Of a stretch of 12,837 nt of DNA, positions 1-6,886 are shown in pieces. The notes under the pieces are model-generated. The model made no database searches and had not been told where the DNA came from. It saw nothing but the letters and a program-made list of their open reading frames with translations. Source of the DNA: an uncultured Burkholderiales bacterium (GTDB taxonomy: Bacteria; Pseudomonadota; Gammaproteobacteria; Burkholderiales; Burkholderiaceae); NCBI GenBank assembly GCA_903845315.1, contig CAIMWY010000442.1:1-12837 (forward strand), given 5' to 3'. A program made the translations under genes and the position numbers. The stretch's first letter is position 1, and every line of letters starts with the position of its first letter.

Positions 1-950
1 CCTTTGCAGAACGTATCAAGTTCTCCGCTGTGCTGGCCTTCATGGTTCTGTGGTTCACCTTCTCCTACGCTCCGATCGCCCACATGGTGTGGTTCTGGGC
101 CGGCCCTGACGCGTACACCAGCAAAGAAGTGGTGGACAAGGTCAATGCCACTGCCGGTATGGTGTGGCAGTGGGGCGCGCTGGACTTCGCTGGCGGCACC
201 GTGGTGCACATCAATGCAGCGGTTGCAGGTCTGGTGGGTGCGTTCTACATCGGTAAACGTGTGGGTTACGGCAAGGAGTCCATGGCTCCTCACAGCCTGA
301 CTTTGACCATGGTGGGCGCATCGCTGCTGTGGGTGGGTTGGTTCGGTTTCAATGCCGGCTCCGCCCTGGAAGCCAACGGTTTTGCTGCACTGGCCTTCAT
401 CAATACCTTTGGCGCTACGGCTGCCGCGGTGTTGGCATGGTCCATCGGCGAAGCACTGCACAAAGGCAAGGCCTCCATGTTGGGCGCTGCATCAGGTGCT
501 GTGGCTGGTTTGGTCGCCATCACCCCAGCCTGCGGTTTCGTGGGCCCCATGGGTGCCATCGTGATTGGTTTGCTGGCTGGTTTCTTGTGCCTGTGGGGTG
601 TCAATGGCCTCAAGCGCATGCTGGGTGCTGACGACTCGCTCGACGTGTTTGGCGTCCACGGCGTGGGCGGTATCTTGGGTGCTTTGTTGACCGGTGTGTT
701 TGCAGCCCCTTCTTTGGGCGGCACGGGCATCTTCGACTACGTGGCCAATGCGGTCAGCCCTGAGTACTCGATTTCGGGTCAGGTGTGGATTCAGTTCCAA
801 GCTGTGATCACCACCATCGTGTGGTCGGGCGTGGTGTCTTACATTGCCTACAAACTGGTTGACTTGGTCTTGGGTCTACGCGTCTCGGAAGAAGAAGAGC
901 GCGAAGGCTTGGACATCAGCTCACACGGCGAAACGGCTTACCACCGTTAA
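1..950 (+). CDS. amtB: Ammonium channel AmtB, 5' end cut off by the window
   Basis: Inner-membrane Amt/MEP/Rh channel that takes up ammonium. The reading frame is open from base 3, so the N-terminal third lies outside the window; about 315 residues remain. Both pore histidines of the family are visible: one in GGTVVHINAAVAGL (codon at 207-209) and one in DVFGVHGVGG (codon at 657-659). The WFGFNAGSA segment, which carries a phenylalanine-gate residue in E. coli AmtB, is also present. Several hydrophobic membrane segments are evident. The protein ends in the conserved cytoplasmic tail EGLDISSHGETAYHR, the part that contacts the PII protein GlnK in known AmtB proteins, so the channel is probably PII-gated. 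A glnK gene is often found just upstream but cannot be seen here. The gene is closed by a strong intrinsic terminator and looks independent of the following glc genes. Confidence 0.96.
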   Translation, partial: FAERIKFSAVLAFMVLWFTFSYAPIAHMVWFWAGPDAYTSKEVVDKVNATAGMVWQWGALDFAGGTVVHINAAVAGLVGAFYIGKRVGYGKESMAPHSLTLTMVGASLLWVGWFGFNAGSALEANGFAALAFINTFGATAAAVLAWSIGEALHKGKASMLGAASGAVAGLVAITPACGFVGPMGAIVIGLLAGFLCLWGVNGLKRMLGADDSLDVFGVHGVGGILGALLTGVFAAPSLGGTGIFDYVANAVSPEYSISGQVWIQFQAVITTIVWSGVVSYIAYKLVDLVLGLRVSEEEEREGLDISSHGETAYHR

Positions 951-987
951 TCCATCCAGGTTTATTTCAAGTTTTCCTTGGACTTTG

Positions 988-1014
988 AGCCCGCCTAACC
1001 GGCGGGCTTTTTTT
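988..1014 (+). terminator. Intrinsic terminator after amtB
   Basis: A perfect 7-bp GC-rich stem (GCCCGCC at 989-995, GGCGGGC at 1001-1007) with a TAACC loop is followed by seven T (1008-1014). It starts 38 bases after the amtB stop and is a textbook Rho-independent terminator. It separates amtB from glcE, so glcE needs its own promoter in the roughly 55 bases that remain. I see no convincing -35/-10 pair there; TAACAT at 1066-1071 is a weak -10-like match. Confidence 0.93.
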
Positions 1015-1069
1015 ATTTTGATCAAGCTGTTCAAAAAATTCAAACCCCAAACAGCAGCCTGCCGCTAAC

Positions 1070-2230
1070 ATGCCAGCCATGCAAGCCACCCTGCACTATT
1101 TCTCTGAGCGCATACGCGCCGCCTCCGCCAGCGCCTCACCTTTGCGTTTTCGCGGCGGCGGCAGCAAAGACTTTTATGGGCAAAAGCTAAAGGGCGAAAT
1201 CTTAGACACCCGTGCCTACCGAGGCATCTTGAGCTATGAGCCCAGCGAGTTGGTGATCACCGTGCGTGCCGGCACCCCCATGTCCGAGGTGCATGCGGCG
1301 TTGGCCGAACAAGGCCAGTGCTTGCCCTTTGAGCCACCGCTGTTTGGCGCGGCCACCGTGGGCGGTATGGTAGCCAGCGGATTGGCTGGGCCTGCCCGTG
1401 CCAGTGTGGGCACGATGCGCGACTTTGTGCTGGGTGTGCGCATGCTCAACGGCCAAGGCCAAGACCTGACCTTTGGCGGACAAGTGATGAAAAACGTGGC
1501 AGGCTATGACGTGTCGCGCTTGATGGCGGCAAGCCTTGGGCAGTTGGGCCTGATCACCGAGTTGTCCTTGAAAGTCTTGCCCGTGGCGCCGGGCGAGGCC
1601 ACTTTGGTGTGCACAGGCGTGACGCAGGCGCAAGCCCTCGCCTTGCTCAACCAGTGGGGCGGTCAGCCGCTGCCGCTGAACGCCAGTGCTTGGGTGCGCG
1701 ACGACAGCTTGCAACCCGCACAAGACTGCTTGTTTGTGCGCTTGCGCGGTGCGGTGGCGGCCGTCGAAGCTGCTGTGGTGACCATGGCTGGGCATGTGCG
1801 GGCTTTGGGCGCGACGGTGATGCGCATGGACGTGTCCGAAGCCGCACCCGATTGGCTCGCCAGCGGCGAGCACACCTTGCCATTCTTTACCAACCCACCC
1901 TCACCTGACGCTTGTTTGTGGCGTTTGTCTGTGCCGCAAACAACACCTGCTTTGAATGTGCAAGACTTAGAGGTGCAAGACCATCCCTACATCGAATGGC
2001 ATGGTGCCCAACGCTGGCTCTGGGCCAGTGCATCCCACGCAGGCGCTTTACGCGATTTGGCGCACAGCGCCGGTGGCCATGCGGTGTTGTTCAGAACCAG
2101 CGTTTTGCATGGTGACGCAGACAAGGCCGTGGGTGTGTTTTCGCCGCTCGATGCCGTGCAGCAGCGCATCCAAGCCCAATTGAAAAAACAATTCGATCCA
2201 GCGGGTATCTTGAACCCAGGGCGCATCTGA
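1070..2230 (+). CDS. glcE: Glycolate oxidase FAD-binding subunit GlcE
   Basis: Subunit of the membrane-associated glycolate oxidase GlcDEF, which oxidises glycolate to glyoxylate and passes electrons to the respiratory chain. The 386-residue protein has the FAD_binding_4 (PCMH-type) fold: SPLRFRGGGSKDFYG near residues 23-37, SELVITVRAGTPMSEV near 59-74, a glycine-rich AATVGGMVASGLAGPAR near 94-110, and VMKNVAGYDVSRLMAASLG near 139-157. The C-terminus FDPAGILNPGRI is the typical ending of GlcD/GlcE-type oxidases. It is somewhat longer than E. coli GlcE (about 350 residues). Two in-frame ATGs, 1070 and 1079, are both possible starts; neither has a clear Shine-Dalgarno, so a leaderless or weakly initiated message is possible. 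glcF follows after 16 bases, forming an operon. The usual upstream partner glcD is missing here, replaced by amtB. Confidence 0.93.
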   Translation: MPAMQATLHYFSERIRAASASASPLRFRGGGSKDFYGQKLKGEILDTRAYRGILSYEPSELVITVRAGTPMSEVHAALAEQGQCLPFEPPLFGAATVGGMVASGLAGPARASVGTMRDFVLGVRMLNGQGQDLTFGGQVMKNVAGYDVSRLMAASLGQLGLITELSLKVLPVAPGEATLVCTGVTQAQALALLNQWGGQPLPLNASAWVRDDSLQPAQDCLFVRLRGAVAAVEAAVVTMAGHVRALGATVMRMDVSEAAPDWLASGEHTLPFFTNPPSPDACLWRLSVPQTTPALNVQDLEVQDHPYIEWHGAQRWLWASASHAGALRDLAHSAGGHAVLFRTSVLHGDADKAVGVFSPLDAVQQRIQAQLKKQFDPAGILNPGRI

Positions 2231-2246
2231 AAGCGGCAGACTCACC

Positions 2247-3479
2247 ATGCAAACCCATCTCGCCCCCGAATACCAAGACACCCCTGAAGGCCGAGAGGCC
2301 GAGGCCATTTTGCGCAAATGCGTGCACTGTGGTTTTTGCACCGCCACCTGCCCTACGTACCAACTTTTGGGTGACGAGTTAGACGGGCCTCGCGGGCGCA
2401 TTTACCTGATGAAGCAAGTGCTCGAAGGCACTGTGCCCACACGCAAAACCCAGTTGCACCTCGACCGTTGCTTGACCTGTCGCAACTGCGAAAGCACGTG
2501 TCCGAGCGGCGTGCAATACGGCAACTTGGTCGACATTGGACGCAAATTGGTCGACGCCAAAGTGCCGCGCCCCTTGGGTGAACGCGTGGTGCGTTGGGTG
2601 CTCAAAGAGGGATTGACATCGCCTTTGTTTGCACCGGCCATGAAACTCGGTCAAGCCGTGCGCGATGTGTTGCCTGCATCGCTGCGCGCCAAAGTGCCGG
2701 CGCCACAAACTGCCGGTGTGTGGCCAACGCAAACCCACCCACGCAAGGTGCTTATGTTGGCGGGCTGCGTGCAACCGGCCATGCTGCCCAACATCAACAC
2801 AGCCACCGCACGCGTGTTGGATGCTGCGGGCATTCAAACCCTGGTGGCACCCGAAGCGGGGTGTTGTGGCGCGGTGAAGTTTCACCTCAACGACCACGAG
2901 GGCGGCAAAGCCCATATGCGCGCCAACATCGATGCGTGGTGGCCGTTTGTGCAGCAAGGGGCCGAAGCGATTGTGATGAACGCTTCGGGCTGCAGCGTGA
3001 TGGTCAAAGACTACGGCCATGTGCTGCACGACGACCCAGCCTATGCCGACAAAGCCCAACGCATCAGTGCCCTCACACGTGACCTGAGCGAGTTGTTGCC
3101 TGAGTTGGTGCCTGTGCTCAAGCCCCAACTCAAAGCAGCGACCGTGGCGCAAGCGGGTCTGCAAGCTTTTCATCCGCCTTGCACCTTGCAACATGGTCAG
3201 CAGCTCAAAGGTGGGGTGGAGCAGCATTTGGCCGAGATGGGCTTTGCCGTGCAAGTGGCGGCGGTCGAACCCCATATGTGTTGCGGCTCGGCGGGCACTT
3301 ACTCGGTGCTCAACCCTGACATCGCCTATACCTTGCGGGACCGCAAGCTCGGCCACCTAGACGCCCTGCAACCTCAGGCCATCTTGAGTGCCAATGTGGG
3401 CTGCATCACCCACTTGCAAAGCGGGACCGAGGTGCCGGTCAAGCACTGGATCGAGTTGCTGGATCAAGCGCTGGCTTGA
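2247..3479 (+). CDS. glcF: Glycolate oxidase iron-sulfur subunit GlcF
   Basis: Electron-transfer subunit of glycolate oxidase. The 410-residue protein shows two 4Fe-4S ferredoxin motifs: CVHCGFCTATCP (Cys25, 28, 31, 35) and CLTCRNCESTCP (Cys75, 78, 81, 85). It also carries two CCG domains of the heterodisulfide-reductase type, with signature cysteines in AGCCGAVKFH (Cys206/207) and HMCCGSAGTYS (Cys345/346). This matches GlcF in length and domain order, and all expected cysteines are present. Context with glcE 16 bases upstream supports the specific assignment over other CCG-domain proteins such as LutA or GlpC. No strong ribosome binding site is visible upstream, which fits coupling to glcE. 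The last 16 bases overlap the end of the convergent EamA transporter gene. Confidence 0.95.
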   Translation: MQTHLAPEYQDTPEGREAEAILRKCVHCGFCTATCPTYQLLGDELDGPRGRIYLMKQVLEGTVPTRKTQLHLDRCLTCRNCESTCPSGVQYGNLVDIGRKLVDAKVPRPLGERVVRWVLKEGLTSPLFAPAMKLGQAVRDVLPASLRAKVPAPQTAGVWPTQTHPRKVLMLAGCVQPAMLPNINTATARVLDAAGIQTLVAPEAGCCGAVKFHLNDHEGGKAHMRANIDAWWPFVQQGAEAIVMNASGCSVMVKDYGHVLHDDPAYADKAQRISALTRDLSELLPELVPVLKPQLKAATVAQAGLQAFHPPCTLQHGQQLKGGVEQHLAEMGFAVQVAAVEPHMCCGSAGTYSVLNPDIAYTLRDRKLGHLDALQPQAILSANVGCITHLQSGTEVPVKHWIELLDQALA

Positions 3480-4348
3480 ACCCTGGTCTGCGACGCCAGC
3501 AAGGCTGCCAACACAATCAAGCCCCCGCCCAAGGCGACGCGCCATGTCAGTGTTGAAGCACCTAAGCCAACCGAAGACGCAGAGGCAAACACCACTTCGC
3601 TGAGCATGACCATGGCCGTGGTGTGAGCACTCAAACGCGCCGCGCCATATTGCAGCGCCAAATTGCCAAACAAAAATGCCAGGGTCAGCAACAGGGCCCA
3701 GGGCCACCAAGCACCCACGTCCCAAACCAACTCGCCAACGAGGCCACCCGCTTGCGCCACCACAGCGCACAGCACCGCCATCAAGGCGCCGCCGCCAAAC
3801 ATGGCCACCATGCGCGAAGCTTCTGGCGTGTGCTGCAAACGCAGCAGCAACACATTGGTCAAGGCAAAACATAAACCGGCCAGCAGCGCCAACACATCGG
3901 GCAAAGATTGCGGAACGGGCCAAGCCACCTCGGGTGTTTTGAGCACCAGCGCCACGCCCACCAAGGCCAGCCCCAGGCGCGCTAAGGCTGCTGGGCTAGG
4001 CCGCTCGCCCAACAACCACCAGGCCAAAAGCAGCGACCACGTGGGCATTAAATAAAACAGCAAGACCACTCGCACCACGTCACCGGTGGTGACCGCCCAG
4101 TTAAAGCCCACATTGGTCAACCCAGAAGCCAGCAGCAACCACCACAGCTCGGGCTGTTGCTTTAAACCTTGCCAAGCCGTTGGACGCCATAGCGTGATGC
4201 AAATCCAAGCCGTGGTGAAAACACAGGCCGTCGTCCACAAAGGATGCAGCCCTTGCGCATGCAACTGACGCAGCGGCCACCAAGACAGGCCCCAAATCAA
4301 GGCATTCAAAGCAAGAGCCGAAATCGGCAGCAGGCGCGGGGTGCTCAC
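3464..4348 (-). CDS. EamA/DMT-superfamily permease
   Basis: Predicted inner-membrane transporter of the drug/metabolite superfamily, substrate unknown. The 294-residue protein is almost entirely hydrophobic, consistent with the usual ten membrane helices arranged as two EamA repeats. The first repeat begins with LNALIWGLSWWPLRQL and the second with LALLAGLCFALTNVLLLRL. Near the end, LSEVVFASASSVGLG and GGGLIVLAALLAS match the family's conserved last helices. The start is a GTG one base after the lplT stop (TGA-G-GTG), so translation is probably coupled to lplT; no separate Shine-Dalgarno at good spacing is seen. The 3' end overlaps glcF by 16 bases in convergent orientation, with no terminator visible between them. 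Family members export amino acids or metabolites, but nothing here fixes a substrate. Confidence 0.88.
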   Translation of the reverse strand: MSTPRLLPISALALNALIWGLSWWPLRQLHAQGLHPLWTTACVFTTAWICITLWRPTAWQGLKQQPELWWLLLASGLTNVGFNWAVTTGDVVRVVLLFYLMPTWSLLLAWWLLGERPSPAALARLGLALVGVALVLKTPEVAWPVPQSLPDVLALLAGLCFALTNVLLLRLQHTPEASRMVAMFGGGALMAVLCAVVAQAGGLVGELVWDVGAWWPWALLLTLAFLFGNLALQYGAARLSAHTTAMVMLSEVVFASASSVGLGASTLTWRVALGGGLIVLAALLASQTRVQASA

Positions 4349-4349
4349 C

Positions 4350-5657
4350 TCAACCGTGCAAGTCGTCGTTGCGGGCGATGTGCATCAAACGCGCCAACTC
4401 ATCACGGTGATGCACTTGGTTGGAGGCGTGCCACTGTTGGATCATCCACATCATGTAGCTGACCAACACACCGAAAGCGGTGATCGCGCCGAACGCGCTC
4501 ATGCCCATGCCGGTCGAGAAGGTGTAGAGGCCACCCAAGCCCAAAATGCACAGTTGTTCGTTCAAGTTTTGTACGGCGATGGATCGGCCTGCGCCCATCA
4601 GGTTGTGACCCCGGTGCTGCAACAAGGCATTCATGGGGACCACCATGAACCCGCCCAAAGCCCCCAACACAATCAGCAGCGGCACGGCCAACCACAGGTT
4701 GTCGATGAAGTTCATGGTGAGCACCAAAACGCCCATGCCGATGCCCAAGGGAATGACACGGGTGGCATGGTCCAAGCGCATCTTCATCGACGCCACCACG
4801 GCGCCAAGGGCAGTGCCAATGGCCACCACCCCCACCAAGCTCGAGGCTTGTGTGGTGCTGTAGCCCAAGGCGGCCGCACTCCATGCCAACACGATGTAGC
4901 GCAGATTGCCGCTCACGCCCCAAAACAAGGTGGTGGTGGCGAGCGAAATTTGTCCCAATTTGTCGTGCCACAGGCGCTGGGTACAGTGCCAAAAATCAGG
5001 CAGCAGGGCCAACAAATTGAGCGCCATGCTCTTGTCGGGGTCCAGGCGCATCGGGATGAGCGCTGCACCGGTGTAAGGAATGCGGGTGTTGAACCAAGCC
5101 GCCAGCGCATAAATCAGCACCAGCAAACAAATCGCCGCTTCGGCGGGCGTGTCAATGCCGGTGTCGATGAACGGCAGATCCAACGACAGCAAGCTGGCGG
5201 AGAGCGCATGTCCGACCAACTGGCCGCCCAACAACACGCCCAAAATGATGGAGGCAATCGTCAATCCCTCAATCCATCCATTGGCCTTGACCAGCTGAGA
5301 CGAAGGCAACAACTCGGTCAAGATGCCGTACTTCGCGGGTGAATACGCTGCAGCACCGAGGCCCACCACCGCGTAGGCGGCCAGTGGGTGCACGCCAAAC
5401 AACATCATCAAGCAACCGATGACTTTGATGCCATTGCTCATCAACATCACTTGCCCCTTGGGTTGCGAGTCGGCAAAAGCGCCGACGAACGGCGCCAACA
5501 CCACATAAAACAAGGCAAACATGGGCACCAGCGCAGCACGTTGCCACTCGGCCGCGCCGCCTGCTTTAAGTAGTTCAACCGCGGTGACAAACAACGCGTT
5601 GTCGGCCAACGAACTGAAAAACTGGGCCGACATGATGGTGTAAAAACCGCGCTTCAT
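4350..5657 (-). CDS. lplT: Lysophospholipid transporter LplT (MFS)
   Basis: Major-facilitator-family protein that in E. coli flips lysophospholipids across the inner membrane for re-acylation. The N-terminus MKRGFYTIMSAQFFSSLADN is characteristic of LplT, followed by an ordinary 12-helix MFS layout; 435 residues compared with about 397 in E. coli. Recognisable segments include YSPAKYGILTELLPSSQLVKANGW cut here to its core SPAKYGILTEL, and the late VPMNALLQHRG motif. In enterobacteria lplT precedes the acyltransferase aas; no aas is adjacent here, and an EamA permease follows instead. The ATG at 5657 fits the family start, yet has no Shine-Dalgarno directly in front. A strong one lies about 40 bases upstream and serves an out-of-frame ATG instead. 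Divergent from alr. Confidence 0.92.
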   Translation of the reverse strand: MKRGFYTIMSAQFFSSLADNALFVTAVELLKAGGAAEWQRAALVPMFALFYVVLAPFVGAFADSQPKGQVMLMSNGIKVIGCLMMLFGVHPLAAYAVVGLGAAAYSPAKYGILTELLPSSQLVKANGWIEGLTIASIILGVLLGGQLVGHALSASLLSLDLPFIDTGIDTPAEAAICLLVLIYALAAWFNTRIPYTGAALIPMRLDPDKSMALNLLALLPDFWHCTQRLWHDKLGQISLATTTLFWGVSGNLRYIVLAWSAAALGYSTTQASSLVGVVAIGTALGAVVASMKMRLDHATRVIPLGIGMGVLVLTMNFIDNLWLAVPLLIVLGALGGFMVVPMNALLQHRGHNLMGAGRSIAVQNLNEQLCILGLGGLYTFSTGMGMSAFGAITAFGVLVSYMMWMIQQWHASNQVHHRDELARLMHIARNDDLHG

Positions 5658-5691
5658 GGAACATACGCATGCCGCAGCGCAGGGCGGGCAT
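5575..5691 (-). CDS. Possible 38-codon leader ORF overlapping the lplT start
   Basis: An ATG at 5691-5689 lies 5 bases behind the strong Shine-Dalgarno AGAGGAG (5703-5697). It opens a 38-residue frame that runs across the lplT start in a different frame and stops with TGA at 5577-5575, inside lplT. The peptide begins MPALRCGMRMFHEARF and contains a HHH triplet. I recognise no family. The only support is the unusually good ribosome binding site, which is badly placed for lplT itself. It could be a coupling or regulatory leader, or a chance frame. Confidence 0.22.
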   Translation of the reverse strand: MPALRCGMRMFHEARFLHHHVGPVFQFVGRQRVVCHRG

Positions 5692-5757
5692 GCAAACTCC
5701 TCTTTCTTATAAATCGCAACGCTTTGGTTATATCACGCGGGTGCCACAATATTGCCC
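5692..5757. promoter_or_regulatory. Divergent lplT/alr promoter region
   Basis: This AT-richer stretch lies between the divergent lplT and alr genes. On the minus strand, TGATATAAC (5735-5727) resembles an extended -10 element (TGnTATAAT with one mismatch), which would start an lplT message near 5720, upstream of the AGAGGAG site at 5703-5697. No good -35 is seen, as is allowed for extended -10 promoters. On the plus strand, CACAAT (5745-5750) is a 4/6 match to a -10 box, with TTGGTT at 5724-5729 as a weak -35 at 15-base spacing. That would place the alr transcript start almost on the ATG. These are readings by eye only. Confidence 0.45.
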
Positions 5758-6852
5758 ATGCCGCGCCCGATCCAAGCCTTTGTTCATTCCGACGCTTTGC
5801 GTCACAACCTACAACGTTTACGAGCCTCTGCGCCCGACGCACGCATGTGGGCGGTGGTCAAGGCCAATGCCTATGGCCATGGCATCGAGCGTGTGTTTGA
5901 GGGGCTCAGAGGCTGCGATGGCTTTGCCCTGCTCGACTTGGACGAAGCCCAACGCGTGCGCGCCTTGGGCTGGCGCGGGCCGGTGTGGTTGTTGGAGGGC
6001 ATCTTTGACGCGCGTGATTTAGAGCTGTGCTCTCGACTCGACGTTTGGCACACCGTGCATTGCGAAGAACAAATCGACATGCTCAGTCGACACAAAACGC
6101 AGGTGCCGCATCGGGTTTTTCTCAAACTCAACAGTGGCATGAACCGACTTGGGTTTAAGCCTCAAAGCTTTCGCGCGGCTTGGAGCCGGCTCAACCAATT
6201 GCCTCAGGTGGACGAAATTTCTTTCGTCACCCACTTCAGTGACGCCGATGGCCCTCAAGGCGTGAGCGAGCAAATGGCGGTCTTTGCGCATGCCACGCAA
6301 GACCTGCCCGGCGAGCGCAGCACCTGCAACAGCGCCGCGCTGCTGCGCCATAGCAGCTGCATAGACGTGGCAGCCGATTGGGTGCGACCCGGCATTGCGC
6401 TCTACGGCAGCGCACCTGATTTTCCGCAGCACGACATCGCGCACTGGCAGCTGCAACCTACCCTGAGTTTGCGCAGCCAAATCATTGCCGTGCAAGAGTT
6501 GCAACCCGGCGACAGTGTGGGCTATGGCTCAACGTTTCGTGCCGACGCGGCCTTGCGCATGGGTGTGGTGGCCTGTGGTTATGCCGATGGGTATCCGCGT
6601 CATTGCCCCACCGGAACCCCTGTGCTGGTCGATGGGGTGCGCACGCGCACCTTGGGTCGCGTCAGCATGGACATGATCGCGGTCGACCTCACGCCGTGTC
6701 CGCAAGCGGGCTACGGCAGCGAAGTCACCTTGTGGGGCCGATCTTCCAACGGCACGGTGTTGCCGATTGACGAGGTGGCCCTTGCCGCAGGCACGGTGGG
6801 CTATGAGTTGATGTGTGCAGTGTCTGGGCGCGTGGGCTTCACGCAAGACTGA
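5758..6852 (+). CDS. alr: Alanine racemase
   Basis: Cytoplasmic PLP enzyme that interconverts L- and D-alanine for peptidoglycan synthesis. The protein of 364 residues carries the PLP-binding lysine in [10 protein letters not shown] (Lys35), the [12 protein letters not shown] motif with Arg130, [10 protein letters not shown], and the second catalytic base Tyr256 in [20 protein letters not shown] and [14 protein letters not shown] near the end complete the family pattern, so the enzyme looks intact. I chose ATG 5758, giving [18 protein letters not shown]; an in-frame TTG two codons upstream (5752) is less likely. No Shine-Dalgarno is visible, and the candidate -10 ends eight bases upstream, so a leaderless transcript is possible. 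alr is divergent from lplT and convergent with panE, ending 29 bases before it. In many betaproteobacteria radA follows alr; here it does not. Confidence 0.95.
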   Translation: MPRPIQAFVHSDALRHNLQRLRASAPDARMWAVVKANAYGHGIERVFEGLRGCDGFALLDLDEAQRVRALGWRGPVWLLEGIFDARDLELCSRLDVWHTVHCEEQIDMLSRHKTQVPHRVFLKLNSGMNRLGFKPQSFRAAWSRLNQLPQVDEISFVTHFSDADGPQGVSEQMAVFAHATQDLPGERSTCNSAALLRHSSCIDVAADWVRPGIALYGSAPDFPQHDIAHWQLQPTLSLRSQIIAVQELQPGDSVGYGSTFRADAALRMGVVACGYADGYPRHCPTGTPVLVDGVRTRTLGRVSMDMIAVDLTPCPQAGYGSEVTLWGRSSNGTVLPIDEVALAAGTVGYELMCAVSGRVGFTQD

Positions 6853-6862
6853 ACACCGCGCG

Positions 6863-6886
6863 CTTGAGCCCACGTGCGTGCTCAAG
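6863..6886. terminator. Inverted repeat between convergent alr and panE-like gene
   Basis: CTTGAGC (6863-6869) and GCTCAAG (6880-6886) form a perfect 7-bp stem around a 10-base loop. It lies 10 bases after the alr stop and overlaps the last codons of the opposing gene. The position between convergent genes suggests a bidirectional terminator or a transcript-end hairpin, but there is no T tract on either side, so it is not a canonical intrinsic terminator. Confidence 0.35.

Noticed and set aside
1018..1025. TTGATCAA palindrome before glcE as a regulator site
   Set aside because: It resembles an FNR/CRP site only superficially because the half-sites lack the 4-base spacer; an 8-bp palindrome is likely by chance.
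2379..3356. Long minus-strand open frame of 325 codons
   Set aside because: It is antisense to glcF, whose motifs are unmistakable. The reverse product is His/Arg/Gln-rich and resembles no family.
4341..5342. Long plus-strand open frame of 333 codons
   Set aside because: It lies wholly opposite lplT and the EamA start. The translation is rich in His, Gln and Arg with no recognisable domain, as expected for the reverse side of a GC-rich membrane-protein gene.
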